From Elusimicrobia bacterium GWB2_63_22 (GTDB taxonomy: Bacteria > Elusimicrobiota > Elusimicrobia > Elusimicrobiales > UBA9959), in NCBI GenBank assembly GCA_001799735.1, contig MGUA01000022.1, positions 31,185-95,184 on the forward strand: DNA of 64,000 nt, written 5' to 3'. The notes below the pieces were generated by a model. It was not told the DNA's origin. It saw only the letters and a program-made list of their open reading frames with translations, and searched no databases. Shown piece after piece: positions 28,317 to 43,912 of this stretch. Position numbers and translations under genes: made by a program. The stretch's first letter is position 1. The number at the start of each line of letters is the position of its first letter.

Positions 28317-29033
28317 TTAATAGTTGACGATGATGGACATGGCCGTCATGGTGTCGGCTTTCCTGAAGCCCGCGCCCGGGTTATTGGAGTATTTCCAGGT
28401 GTAGGAGGTCTTAAGCGTGAAATGCGTGGAGATGGACGCCACCAGGGCGGTTTCCGCATTCATGCGGTAGCCCGTGGAGTCCTGCATGTTGCCGAGGTAT
28501 TCGAAATCCTGGCTGGCGTTGGCCGTGGCCGACAGCGTCCTGATGTACTTGCCGTAGCCGCGGTAGGTGCCGAAGGTCTCGTTGGAGGAACCGAGCCGGT
28601 CTTCGACTATATAGCCGCCGCCGATTTCGGCGAAGAGGTTATCGTTGCCGGTGTTGAGCAGGTGGCGGCCGACGCCGACGCCGAAGTCGTAGCGGTCCTT
28701 TATGCCGGCGAAGCGGTTCTTGTCCCACGCCGTTTTTTGGAAGGCGTAGTTCTTGCCGGTAAGCTTGAAGCTGACCTTTTCCGAGGCGTTGTACTGCTCG
28801 GCGGTAACGGTGTTGCCGCTCCTGGTGCCGAGGCCGCCGGCGACCACTTCCAGCGCGGTCTTGCCCCAGTCGTAGTTAAAGAGGTTCTTGGCCGACAGGG
28901 TGGAGGTTTTGGAGTTGCCGGTGGTCTTTACGTAGGAGAGCTCGGCGGCGTCCTTCCATTTCTTGGGCGCTTCCTGGGCTATGGTCAGGGAGGGAAGTAT
29001 CAGCAGAGCGGCTATTGCGGCTATTTTTATCAT
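28317..29033 (-). CDS. DUF481-family outer-membrane beta-barrel protein (YdiY-like)
   Basis: This 238-residue protein has a signal peptide (about 1-20, ending near LTIAQ) and a DUF481 domain: KWKDAAELSYVKTTGNSKTSTLSAKNL near the N-terminus, alternating beta strands with aromatic ends (YDFGVGVGRHLL, LFAEIGGGYIVEDR), and a C-terminal strand ending SIIVNY, whose terminal aromatic residue is typical for outer-membrane assembly. Relatives are called salt-induced outer-membrane proteins; their transport role is unclear. ATG 29033 was chosen because AAGGAGAT precedes it; an upstream ATG at 29051 is less likely. It is a single gene ending at a bidirectional terminator. Confidence 0.85.
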   Translation of the reverse strand: MIKIAAIAALLILPSLTIAQEAPKKWKDAAELSYVKTTGNSKTSTLSAKNLFNYDWGKTALEVVAGGLGTRSGNTVTAEQYNASEKVSFKLTGKNYAFQKTAWDKNRFAGIKDRYDFGVGVGRHLLNTGNDNLFAEIGGGYIVEDRLGSSNETFGTYRGYGKYIRTLSATANASQDFEYLGNMQDSTGYRMNAETALVASISTHFTLKTSYTWKYSNNPGAGFRKADTMTAMSIIVNY

Positions 29034-29168
29034 GATATCTCCTTGCTGCATTTTGCGGGCGATTCCACCTGCCCTTTTATATATTATATAACTTACCTCT
29101 GGGAGTTGCGCCGCCGCCGGCTGCCGGCGGCTTGAAACCGTTGCGGCCCCTGCCGCGTATTACCTTTG

Positions 29169-29720
29169 ATGGACGAAACTGAAAAAGACCTTCTGGCCCG
29201 CTGCCTGGCGGGCGACAACTCCGCTTTCGGGAGCGTCGTGGACGCCTACCAGGACAGGATCTACAGCTTCGCCCTGCGGCTTTTAAAGGACCCCGTGGCC
29301 GCCGAGGAAGCGGCGCAGGAGGCCTTTGTAAAAGCCTTCCGCGCCATTAATTCCTATAAACCCGGCCAACCTTTCTCCCCCTGGCTCTTCCGCATAGCCC
29401 ACAACGCCTGCATGGACGCCCTGCGGGGCTGCGGCCGGACCGTCTCCATGGACCACGAAGACTTTCCGGACCTCCCCGACGGCGCCCCAGGGGTGGACGA
29501 CGCGGTAGGCGACTCCATAGATTCCGCGAAGATAGAGGCGCTGTTGGGCTCGCTTCCTCCTATCTATAGCGAGGCACTGCTGCTGCAGTACCGCGAGGAC
29601 ATGGGGCCGGCCGACATCGCCCGCATTACCGGGGTGCCGGAAGGCACGGTAAAGGCCCGGCTGTTCCGGGGCAGGGAAATGATAAAGATTAAGCTCCGGG
29701 CGCCGGATGCAACCGTTTAA
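29169..29720 (+). CDS. ECF-type RNA polymerase sigma factor
   Basis: This 183-residue protein has the two-domain layout of extracytoplasmic-function sigma factors. Sigma2 covers about 5-85, with AYQDRIYSFALRLL, AAEEAAQEAFVKAFRAI and the -10 recognition helix around SPWLFRIAHNACMDALR. Sigma4 covers about 120-175, with LPPIYSEALLLQYREDMGPADIARITGVPEGTVKARLFRGREMI, a helix-turn-helix for the -35. It heads an operon with a small membrane protein and a polymer-forming/membrane protein, so it probably responds to an envelope signal through them. A TTG at 29166 directly before the ATG is a possible alternative start. The SD is weak. Confidence 0.93.
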   Translation: MDETEKDLLARCLAGDNSAFGSVVDAYQDRIYSFALRLLKDPVAAEEAAQEAFVKAFRAINSYKPGQPFSPWLFRIAHNACMDALRGCGRTVSMDHEDFPDLPDGAPGVDDAVGDSIDSAKIEALLGSLPPIYSEALLLQYREDMGPADIARITGVPEGTVKARLFRGREMIKIKLRAPDATV

Positions 29721-29736
29721 GGGTGGAGGCCGTATT

Positions 29737-30201
29737 ATGGACATGGGAACCGGCAAGACTGACAAACTGATAGCGGCGGCGATAGCCGGCCTGCCTTACC
29801 GCCGGCCTTCCGCAGGCTTTCGGGCGCGGGTGCTGGCCGCCATAGAGGCGCAGGCCGCCGCGGACGCGCGCCTGGGCTGGGTGCTCAAGGGCATAGGCGC
29901 GGTCACCGCTGCCTGGGCCGGCGCGCTGGTAACGGTTTCCGCCGGTCCCGCCTGGCGCTTCCTGGCCGATTACGCTTCCATAGCTGTAGAGAGCGGCGCC
30001 GCGCAGGCGCTTCGGCTGATCGCGGCGCGGGGTGCGCTGCTGCTGGCCAAGCTGGCGGCCGCGGGCTCAGTGGCGGCGGACCTGGCCGGCCTGGCCCTGG
30101 CGCAGCTGCCGCCGGTTTATGAAGTGGCCGGAGCGGCCGTCATCAGCGCCGCGGTAATACGTGCCCTGACCGCCCACGGGCCGTCAGCGCAGAAGATCTG
30201 A
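29737..30201 (+). CDS. Small membrane protein, possible anti-sigma factor
   Basis: This 154-residue protein is encoded 16 bp after the sigma factor with a strong SD (GGAGG). It has a short soluble N-terminus (MDMGTGKTDKLIAAAIAG) that could contact the sigma factor, a first membrane helix about 46-68, and a long hydrophobic Ala/Leu-rich second half ending near AAVIRALTAHG. It lacks the HxxxCxxC zinc motif of ZAS anti-sigma factors. The anti-sigma role is inferred only from position and topology. The upstream in-frame ATG at 29707 lies inside the sigma gene and has no SD. Confidence 0.7.
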   Translation: MDMGTGKTDKLIAAAIAGLPYRRPSAGFRARVLAAIEAQAAADARLGWVLKGIGAVTAAWAGALVTVSAGPAWRFLADYASIAVESGAAQALRLIAARGALLLAKLAAAGSVAADLAGLALAQLPPVYEVAGAAVISAAVIRALTAHGPSAQKI

Positions 30202-30218
30202 AAGAGAGAGAGGAGAAT

Positions 30219-31421
30219 ATGACTAAAAATATAACCAAATACGCTCTGCCGGCACTGCTGGCGCTGTTCGCCCTGGGGACTGCCGCAGAGGCCCGCAAGC
30301 CGGAAGTGAGCCACGAAGATATAATCGTGCTCAAAGGCCAGACCCTCAACGGGGACGTGGCCACGGACAAGGCTCTGCTGGTGGAGGGGCGGCTGGACGG
30401 CGACGCCACCGCCATAGGCGGCGGCACCGTCACCATCAGCGGCGAGCTGACCGGCGACCTGGTGTCCATGGGCGGGCCCGTCACCATCAGCGGCCTGGTG
30501 GGCGGCGACGTGTCCAGCATCGGCGGCCCGGTGGCCGTGAGCGGGCGGGTCTCCGGCGGCATCTCGGCCGTGGGCGGCAAGGTTACGCTTTCCGGGGACG
30601 GCCGCGTGGATGGCGACATCTCCGCCCTAGGCGGCGGCGTGGACAAGGGGGCCAAGTCCGTGCATAAGGGCTCGGTCAACAGCTTCAGCGCCGACGCGCT
30701 GAAAGGCACTGTCGGCAACGCGCTCGGCATAGCCCGCAACGCCGGCCGCTATAACTGGGGCCAGGGCCGCCATGAAAGCCGGAGCTGGAATTACCGCTTC
30801 AGCGGCAATGGCGACGACGCCTGGAAAATAGCCGGCATAATCGGCGTAGGCCTGGCCATAGTGTTCTCCATGCTGGCCACCGGCCTGTTGCTGGTGCTGC
30901 TGCCGGTGCTCTTCTTTCCTAAGAACGTGGAGAATACCCGCGACGCCATGCACGGCGACATCTGGCGGGCCTGCGCCATAGGCGCCGTAGCGCTGGTAGG
31001 GTTCTTCCCCGGCCTGCTGATGATGGTGGTCTCCATACTCGGCATCCCCCTGGTGCCTTTCGCCCTCATGCTGTTCGCCGCGGCCGCCGTGCTGGGCCTG
31101 AGCGCCTTCAGCGTGATACTGCAGGCCAGGTTCTTCGAGGGCCTTAAGAAGGCCGGTCCCGCCGGCCTGGTCGGCAAGGTGGCCGCGGGCTACGCGCTCA
31201 TCGCCGGCCTGCTGTTCTTCGGCAAGCTGATCCCGCTGGTGGGCGGCCTGATGTCGCTCATAGGCATGATATTGCTGGCCTTCGGGGTCATGGTCGGCCT
31301 GGGCGCCGCCTGGATGACCAGGATGGGAACCCGGCCTTTCGTTCCCGCGCCGGAACTGCCGGCCGCCGTTCCTGCCGCCGCCCCCGCGGCGCAGCAGCCC
31401 CCGCAGCAGCCGGTGGAGTAA
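30219..31421 (+). CDS. Membrane protein with N-terminal polymer-forming (bactofilin-like) repeat domain
   Basis: This 400-residue protein begins with a signal peptide (about 1-25). It then has a run of short beta-helix repeats rich in GG and S-G turns (about 35-135: LNGDVATDKALLVEG, TISGELTGDLVSMGGPV, AVSGRVSGGISAVGGKV), similar to polymer-forming cytoskeletal domains but exported. From about 205 it has four to five membrane helices, and ends in a Pro/Ala/Gln tail. The repeat domain would lie in the periplasm and could assemble or sense envelope structure. It lies 17 bp after the putative anti-sigma gene with AGAGAGGAG as SD, so it is the third gene of the ECF operon and a likely regulated output or co-sensor. 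A terminator follows. Confidence 0.8.
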   Translation: MTKNITKYALPALLALFALGTAAEARKPEVSHEDIIVLKGQTLNGDVATDKALLVEGRLDGDATAIGGGTVTISGELTGDLVSMGGPVTISGLVGGDVSSIGGPVAVSGRVSGGISAVGGKVTLSGDGRVDGDISALGGGVDKGAKSVHKGSVNSFSADALKGTVGNALGIARNAGRYNWGQGRHESRSWNYRFSGNGDDAWKIAGIIGVGLAIVFSMLATGLLLVLLPVLFFPKNVENTRDAMHGDIWRACAIGAVALVGFFPGLLMMVVSILGIPLVPFALMLFAAAAVLGLSAFSVILQARFFEGLKKAGPAGLVGKVAAGYALIAGLLFFGKLIPLVGGLMSLIGMILLAFGVMVGLGAAWMTRMGTRPFVPAPELPAAVPAAAPAAQQPPQQPVE

Positions 31422-31438
31422 GCCGGCCCGCAGCGGCC

Positions 31439-31471
31439 AAGGAGCCTCCCGCAGGGGAGGCTCCTTCTTTT
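31439..31471 (+). terminator. Terminator of the ECF sigma operon
   Basis: 12-bp stem AAGGAGCCTCCC/GGGAGGCTCCTT with a 4-nt loop and a following T-rich tail. Confidence 0.9.
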
Positions 31472-31592
31472 ATGGGTCTAAAGGCCCAGACGGGCCGGGT
31501 CCTTATGGCTCATGCCGGATATTTACGATATGTATATAATCTATAAAGAAGTACAGATGGGAACCGGTGTTAATCTAATAAGGCAGGACCGA

Positions 31593-32798
31593 ATGAATAA
31601 AATTAAAAGTTTCCTCGCGCTGTCCATTTTAACCGCTTTCACCTCCGGGGCTTTTGCCCTGGACCTCAATAAGCCGCTGCCTAACTGGATAGACGAATCC
31701 CGGGAAAGAGCAGACGGCAAACCGCCGGTCATGGCCCCCAGCCGCCGCGGCGTCACGCCTTCCGATTTCCGCATGCCGGCCGAATACGAGCCCGTCAGCG
31801 CCGTCGCCATCGGCTGGGCCGCCTACACGCCCATGCTGACCAGCATAGCCAAAGCCGTCACCGGCCCCGCCAACGCGCAGCTCTGGGCCGTGGGCGGCCC
31901 CGCCTCCATCTCCGGCGTGCCGGCCACCAGCTACTCCCGCATTTCCGCCCCGCTCGACACCGTGTGGATGCGCGACTACGGCCCCTTCGGCGTAGCCGGC
32001 GGCAAGCCCGGTATCGTGGACTCCATCTACCGCCACTACCAGTACCGCCGCAGCGACGACGCCGTCCCCGGCGTGCTCGGCCGCGCCAAGAACATCGGCG
32101 TGTACGGAATGCCTATCATCATGGACGGCGGCAACCTGATGGTGGACAGCCAGGGCACCCTGTTCATGACCAAGCGCACCTACCTCTGGAACTCCAACAT
32201 GAGCGAGGAGGCTGTCAACACGCACCTTAAGAATTACCTGAAGGTAAAGAAGATAGTCACCTTCGACTACGCCGGCTACCCCGGCGAGCCGGCCGACGGC
32301 ACCGGCCACATCGACATGTACGTGAAGCTGCTCAACGACAACACCGTGCTGCTGGCGGTGACCGAGGACGAGCCCTTCAAGACCGCCTGCGACAAGGCCC
32401 GGGCCTGGTTCAAGGCCAACAAGGCCCCCAACGGCCAGCCCTACAAGATCATCACCGTGAAGGCCTGGGCCACCGACGCCTGGTATACCTACACCAACTC
32501 GCTGGTGGTCAATAAAGTGGCCATCATCCCGTCCTACTCGGTTTCCACCGAGGAAGGCAACGCCAAGGCCGCCTACGAATCGGCCGGCTACACCGTGGTG
32601 CCTGTGCCCTCCGACGACAGCATCGTCGCCGGCGGTTCCATCCACTGCGTCACGCAGACCATCCCCGGCGCGCCCGGCACGAAGGTGAGCCTGACGGACA
32701 TCCCCGTGTTCACCGACATGACGGTGACCGCCCCCGTGACCCCGCTGACCAACAACGGCAACTCCACCGCGGTGGACCAGCTGATCGACAGCAAGTAA
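31593..32798 (+). CDS. Exported agmatine deiminase / peptidyl-arginine deiminase-family protein
   Basis: This 401-residue protein has a signal peptide (about 1-23, cut after SGAFA) followed by a guanidino-group-modifying pentein fold. Catalytic elements of the family are seen in order: WMRDYGPFG (Asp), GTGHIDMYVKLL (His239) and GGSIHCVTQTIP (nucleophile Cys352). It hydrolyses a guanidine group, releasing ammonia; free agmatine and protein arginine are both possible substrates. Most bacterial agmatine deiminases are cytoplasmic, so export is notable and resembles the secreted PAD of Porphyromonas. ATG 31593 was chosen because it starts the signal peptide; the frame is open further upstream to 31512 across a TATAAT box at 31535-31540. 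It is a single gene flanked by terminators. Confidence 0.87.
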   Translation: MNKIKSFLALSILTAFTSGAFALDLNKPLPNWIDESRERADGKPPVMAPSRRGVTPSDFRMPAEYEPVSAVAIGWAAYTPMLTSIAKAVTGPANAQLWAVGGPASISGVPATSYSRISAPLDTVWMRDYGPFGVAGGKPGIVDSIYRHYQYRRSDDAVPGVLGRAKNIGVYGMPIIMDGGNLMVDSQGTLFMTKRTYLWNSNMSEEAVNTHLKNYLKVKKIVTFDYAGYPGEPADGTGHIDMYVKLLNDNTVLLAVTEDEPFKTACDKARAWFKANKAPNGQPYKIITVKAWATDAWYTYTNSLVVNKVAIIPSYSVSTEEGNAKAAYESAGYTVVPVPSDDSIVAGGSIHCVTQTIPGAPGTKVSLTDIPVFTDMTVTAPVTPLTNNGNSTAVDQLIDSK

Positions 32799-32815
32799 AA
32801 ATTACCGCAAAAAAA

Positions 32816-32846
32816 CAAAGCCGCCGGGAAGTTCCGGCGGTTTTTG
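32816..32846. terminator. Convergent terminator
   Basis: CCGCCGG/CCGGCGG stem extended by A-T pairs, with an A-run before and T5 after, serving the deiminase gene and the convergent ATPase gene. Confidence 0.85.
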
Positions 32847-32867
32847 TTTTTAAGCCGACCTGCGGGC

Positions 32868-35501
<2,634 letters not shown>

Positions 35502-35563
35502 AACCTGTTCAAGTATAACCCTTGGGCCTGGCCGGGCGCTATTGGTACTTCTGCCCGGCCGGC

Positions 35564-35621
35564 TAGGTAGTAGTTCGTACCGGCCCCCGCGGGCGGGGAT
35601 ACTACCTACTGGCTCCGGTAC
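35564..35621. promoter_or_regulatory. Interleaved inverted repeats in a divergent promoter region
   Basis: TAGGTAGTA (35564-35572) is inverted at 35600-35608, and GTACCGG (35577-35583) is inverted at 35615-35621. The pairs interleave between the divergent ATPase and Hpt genes. They could be operators or one complex palindromic repeat; no clear promoter hexamers are visible. Confidence 0.4.
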
Positions 35622-35693
35622 AAATCCGAATGGCGGCAATTGCGGCTAAAGCGTATATTATCCGTAACGGGAGGCCCCGGGAGGATAAAGTTA

Positions 35694-35999
35694 ATGAAAC
35701 GAATAATACGAGTGGACGGAGAGCTGGCGGACATCATTCCCGCCTACCTGGCCCACAGGCGCGAGGAGCTGGCGCAGCTGCCGGCGCTGCTGGCCGCGGG
35801 GGACTTCGACGCGCTGCGCGTTATAGGCCATAAAATGCGCGGCTCCGGCGGCGGCTATGGCCTGGACCTGCTGACGGAGATAGGCGAGCGGATGGAAAAT
35901 TCCGCCAAGACGAAGGATAAATCCGCGCTGGCGGCCCAGGCCGCGGAACTCAAGGAGTTCCTTGATAACGTGGAAGTACAGTTCGTCCCGGACAAGTGA
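35694..35999 (+). CDS. Histidine phosphotransfer (Hpt) protein
   Basis: This 101-residue four-helix protein has the phospho-acceptor motif VIGHKMRGSGGGYGLDLL (His near residue 47), the standard HxxKGxxxxxG-like Hpt signature. The C-terminal helix is a Lys/Glu/Ala coiled segment. It has no kinase domain of its own and would shuttle phosphate between receivers. It starts with GGAGGATAAAGTTA before the ATG. It lies 14 bp before the hybrid kinase start and in the same operon, so it is likely to serve the receivers of that kinase and perhaps those of the divergent ATPase. Confidence 0.85.
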   Translation: MKRIIRVDGELADIIPAYLAHRREELAQLPALLAAGDFDALRVIGHKMRGSGGGYGLDLLTEIGERMENSAKTKDKSALAAQAAELKEFLDNVEVQFVPDK

Positions 36000-36013
36000 G
36001 GGGGTGGGGAACT

Positions 36014-40573
<4,560 letters not shown>

Positions 40574-40625
40574 GTTGGCGCTACGGCCGGCGCCTGGCTT
40601 GCGGACATGTTAAGGGGACAATAAT

Positions 40626-42791
40626 ATGGGGAATCATCTGTTGATCGACCTGGTTTACAGCGCCAGCCTGCTGCTGGTCATGGTCGCTATATATTCCGGT
40701 ATCAGGTTCAAGGTCCCGTTCGGGTCCGCCCTGCCCTCCAGGGGGCGGGATGTGCTCACCGGAGTACTGGTCGGTCTCATGGGCATAGCGTTAATGCTGA
40801 ATCCATGGATGCTTCGCCCCGGTATATTTTTTGATGCGCGCTCCGTACTCCTGGGTGTTGCCGGCTTGTTCTTCGGATTTGTCCCGACGGCACTGGCGGT
40901 GGTTGTAACCGGCGCCTACAGGCTGATTGTCGACGGCCCGGGGGCCCTGTCCGGGCTGGCGGTTATACTCGGCTGCGCGGGCTGCGGGCTGGCCTGGCGG
41001 CGGCTGCGGCCCCGGCTGGCCATTGACGGCGGGTTTTTGGAGTTGTATCTTTTCGGCGTCACGGTGCACCTGGTGCAGCTGGCCTGCATCCTGATCCTGC
41101 CCTGGCCGTTGGCACTGGAGCTGCTGCTCAAGGCCGCCCTGCCGCTGATAATCATATTTCCGTTAGGCACGGTGCTGTTGAGCGTCCTGCTGATCCATCA
41201 GCGCAAAAGCAGGGATACGGAAGAAGGTTTGATGGAGAGCGAGGCGCGGTTCAGGGCGCTGTTCGAAAATTCCAACGATGCCATCTTCCTTAACGGTATG
41301 GGGGCGGACGGCCGGCCCGGGAAATTCACCGAGGTGAACAGGGGGGCTTGCGAGAGCCTGGGCTACAGCCGGGATGAACTGCTGGGGCTGACCCCGATGG
41401 ACATAGACACAGGGGGGATGTTCGAGGCCAGGGCGGCCGTCCTTGAAAGGATGGTCAGCACCGGGCAAATGGTTTTCGACACGGAGCACGCCGCGAAAGA
41501 CGGGCGGAGGATATCGGTGGAGATCTCCGGCAGGCTTTTTGAGTACGGCGGCAAGCGGTACGCGCTTACCATCGCCCGCGATATAACGGGAAGAAAAGCG
41601 GCCGAACGGGAAAAGAGCGCGCTCCAGGCGCAGCTGCTCCAGTCGCAGAAGATGGAGGCCATCGGGCGCCTGGCCGGAGGGGTGGCGCACGACTTCAATA
41701 ATATCCTGACCGCCATCAATTATTACGGCGGGGTCATCGTCAAAAGCTATCCGCCCGGAGATCCCGGGGCGGCGGACGCGCAGGAAATCCTGGCCGCGTC
41801 TAAGCGCGCGGAGACGCTTACCCGCCAGCTCCTGACCTTCAGCCGGCGCCAGGTGGTAGTGCCGAAGGTCCTGGACCTGAATAAGACCATAGCCGACATG
41901 GTCAAGATGCTCAAAGGCCTTATCGGCGATGATGTGTTCCTGGAAACCAGGCTGTCCGGGGAGCCCTGCCTGGTAATGGCGGATGCCGGCCAGCTGGAAC
42001 AGCTGGTGATGAACCTGGCCGTCAACGCTCGGGACGCCATGCCCGGGGGCGGGACGATAACCATGACGAGCGAGCTCCTGTCTCCTGACGCCGGCTTTGC
42101 CGCCGCTCACCCGGAGCTGAGGCGTGGCCGGCTGGTAAAGCTGACGGCGCGGGATACCGGCCACGGGATGACTCCCGAAGTCCGCAACCATATCTTCGAG
42201 CCTTTTTTCACCACCAAGCCCGCCGGCCGCGGCACAGGGCTGGGCCTTTCGACCATACTCGGGATAGTAAAGCAGAGCGGGGGGGAGATAGAGGTGGAAA
42301 GCGCGCCCGGCAAGGGCGCGGCCTTTTTTGTGTATCTGCCGCTCGCCGCGCCGGTGACGCAGCAAGCGGAGACGCCCGTGGAGAAACCGGTCTCGCTGTC
42401 CGGCACCGAAACGGTGCTGCTGGTGGAAGACGACCGGATGCTGCGCCGCCTCGGGGAGCGGCTGCTGCGGGAGAGCGGGTACACCGTCCTCTCCGCCGCC
42501 GACGGGGCGGACGCGCTGCAGGCGCTCGAGGGTTACGGCCGGCCGGTAGACCTGCTGATAACCGACGTGGTGATGCCGGGCATGAACGGCAGGGAACTGG
42601 GGCTGGAAGTGGCGCGCAGGGGGCTTGCCGCGAGGACGCTGTACATGTCCGGCTATACCGACGAGGCTATTGCCAAACACGGCGTGCTTGAACCGGGCCT
42701 GGCGTTCATCTACAAACCTTTCACGGCCGACGCCCTTGCCCTGAAACTGCGGGAGATCCTGGAAGGCCCCGCCGACCGGGCCAAAGCTTAG
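40626..42791 (+). CDS. Membrane hybrid histidine kinase: 5TM-LYT-like sensor, PAS, HisKA, HATPase, REC
   Basis: This 721-residue kinase begins with five or six membrane helices (about 5-195) resembling the 5TM sensor of LytS-type kinases (GVLVGLMGIALMLNPW, FDARSVLLGVAGLFFG). It then has one PAS domain (about 210-330), a HisKA of the GGVAHDFNNILTAI type (His near residue 355), HATPase (NLAVNARDAMPGGG, DTGHGMTPEV, GTGLGLSTILGIV) and a C-terminal receiver (LLVEDDRMLRRLG, LLITDVVMPGMNG). The SD AAGGGG is well placed. It follows the seven-PAS kinase by 52 bp, so cotranscription is likely and cross-talk through the upstream Hpt protein is plausible. Confidence 0.92.
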   Translation: MGNHLLIDLVYSASLLLVMVAIYSGIRFKVPFGSALPSRGRDVLTGVLVGLMGIALMLNPWMLRPGIFFDARSVLLGVAGLFFGFVPTALAVVVTGAYRLIVDGPGALSGLAVILGCAGCGLAWRRLRPRLAIDGGFLELYLFGVTVHLVQLACILILPWPLALELLLKAALPLIIIFPLGTVLLSVLLIHQRKSRDTEEGLMESEARFRALFENSNDAIFLNGMGADGRPGKFTEVNRGACESLGYSRDELLGLTPMDIDTGGMFEARAAVLERMVSTGQMVFDTEHAAKDGRRISVEISGRLFEYGGKRYALTIARDITGRKAAEREKSALQAQLLQSQKMEAIGRLAGGVAHDFNNILTAINYYGGVIVKSYPPGDPGAADAQEILAASKRAETLTRQLLTFSRRQVVVPKVLDLNKTIADMVKMLKGLIGDDVFLETRLSGEPCLVMADAGQLEQLVMNLAVNARDAMPGGGTITMTSELLSPDAGFAAAHPELRRGRLVKLTARDTGHGMTPEVRNHIFEPFFTTKPAGRGTGLGLSTILGIVKQSGGEIEVESAPGKGAAFFVYLPLAAPVTQQAETPVEKPVSLSGTETVLLVEDDRMLRRLGERLLRESGYTVLSAADGADALQALEGYGRPVDLLITDVVMPGMNGRELGLEVARRGLAARTLYMSGYTDEAIAKHGVLEPGLAFIYKPFTADALALKLREILEGPADRAKA

Positions 42792-42847
42792 GCGCCGGCG
42801 CCGCAAAGTGCCCTTGACTAAGGGGGGATCCGCCCTTACAATATGGT

Positions 42848-43843
42848 ATGAGCCGGACGATCAGAGCGTGGGCGGGCGGGACCGTCGCTTTTTGCGCGGC
42901 GGTTTTCGTTTTTTCTTTCTTTACGCCCCCGGCCAATGAATCCATCCCCCGCGACCTGCGCGACGCGCCCAGCGACGGCGCGGCTCTTTCCGACCTGGAA
43001 GGTTTAGGCGGCCCCGCGGACGCCTCCTCCGCTGCGGACGCGCGCGCGCTGAAAGTTGCGGCGGCCCCGGCGCCCGCTCTGCGCACGGCCGACTGCAACA
43101 ATATCATGGAGCCCTCCAAACAATACGCCAGGAGCGCCGCGCCTCCCGACTTCCAAAAGATGATCGGCAGGTCCCGCCTGGTCCTGTTCAGCGACGTGCA
43201 CGACAGCGCGGGGGTAAAGGAATCCCTCATCCGCAACCTCCCGGCCTTGAAGGCCGCCGGCATAACCCACCTGGCGCTTGAATTCCTGCCCTCCGCCCTG
43301 CGCACCGACAAGATGACGGCCGAAGAGATAAACCGCCGGCTTATCCGCAGCGGCAATTGGGACATGCGCCCCTTCGAGCGCCTTGTGGCCGAAGCCAAAG
43401 CCGCGGGCCTGAAGATCAGGGGTATAAACGTGAACGGCCCGGAGGATACCCGCAACGCCATAGCCTCCGCGCGCGAAAGCATGAACGCCATGGATTCCTA
43501 CCTGGCGGAACAGATCATGCGCATAATGGGCAGTGAGCCGGGCGCGAGGATGATGGTGCTGGCCGGCCTGGCGCACGTCAACCCGCTCTACAACTACAAT
43601 AAGCCGGTGAGCAATACCCGTATTCCCGGGGAGCTGCTCTACCGCGGCCTGCAGAAGAAAGATTTCCGCCTGGTCGTCATAGCGGCCAGGGACACGGACA
43701 TGACGCCGGCCAGGCCCGCCTGGCAGGGGTTACTTGGCCGCAAGGACCTTTACCTCCCCATGCCGCAGGGCATACAGCCCGGCTGCGACCCGGAATACGA
43801 TCCGGGCAGCCTGCTCGACGGTATCTTCTATTCTAAAGATTGA
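42848..43843 (+). CDS. Exported ChaN/TraB (Tiki)-superfamily-like protein
   Basis: This 331-residue protein has an N-terminal export signal or anchor (about 8-28) and a low-complexity Ala/Ser stretch to about residue 80. The folded part starts with LVLFSDVHDSAGVKESLIRNL and continues with GITHLALEFLPS and MMVLAGLAHVNPLYNYN. Their layout matches the ChaN-like haem-binding/Tiki superfamily, in which an early (E/D)xH and a late AG.(A/G)H motif frame the active or ligand site. Assignment is by pattern only. The SD is weak. A strong convergent terminator follows. Confidence 0.6.
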   Translation: MSRTIRAWAGGTVAFCAAVFVFSFFTPPANESIPRDLRDAPSDGAALSDLEGLGGPADASSAADARALKVAAAPAPALRTADCNNIMEPSKQYARSAAPPDFQKMIGRSRLVLFSDVHDSAGVKESLIRNLPALKAAGITHLALEFLPSALRTDKMTAEEINRRLIRSGNWDMRPFERLVAEAKAAGLKIRGINVNGPEDTRNAIASARESMNAMDSYLAEQIMRIMGSEPGARMMVLAGLAHVNPLYNYNKPVSNTRIPGELLYRGLQKKDFRLVVIAARDTDMTPARPAWQGLLGRKDLYLPMPQGIQPGCDPEYDPGSLLDGIFYSKD

Positions 43844-43864
43844 GCCGGCCGCCGGCCTGCCCAA

Positions 43865-43898
43865 AAAAAGACCGCCGGGTTGTCCCGGCGGTCTTTTT
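43865..43898. terminator. Convergent terminator
   Basis: AAAAAGACCGCCGGG/CCCGGCGGTCTTTTT, a 15-bp stem with a 4-nt loop, symmetrical for both strands. Confidence 0.9.
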
Positions 43899-43912
43899 AA
43901 TTTGACCTGACA

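Noticed and set aside
27934..28320. Several overlapping small plus-strand frames and a 130-codon minus-strand frame in the A-poor unit
   Set aside because: All plus frames stay open simply because stop codons need A; peptides are Arg/Pro/Ser-rich without Lys or acidic balance and lack an SD.
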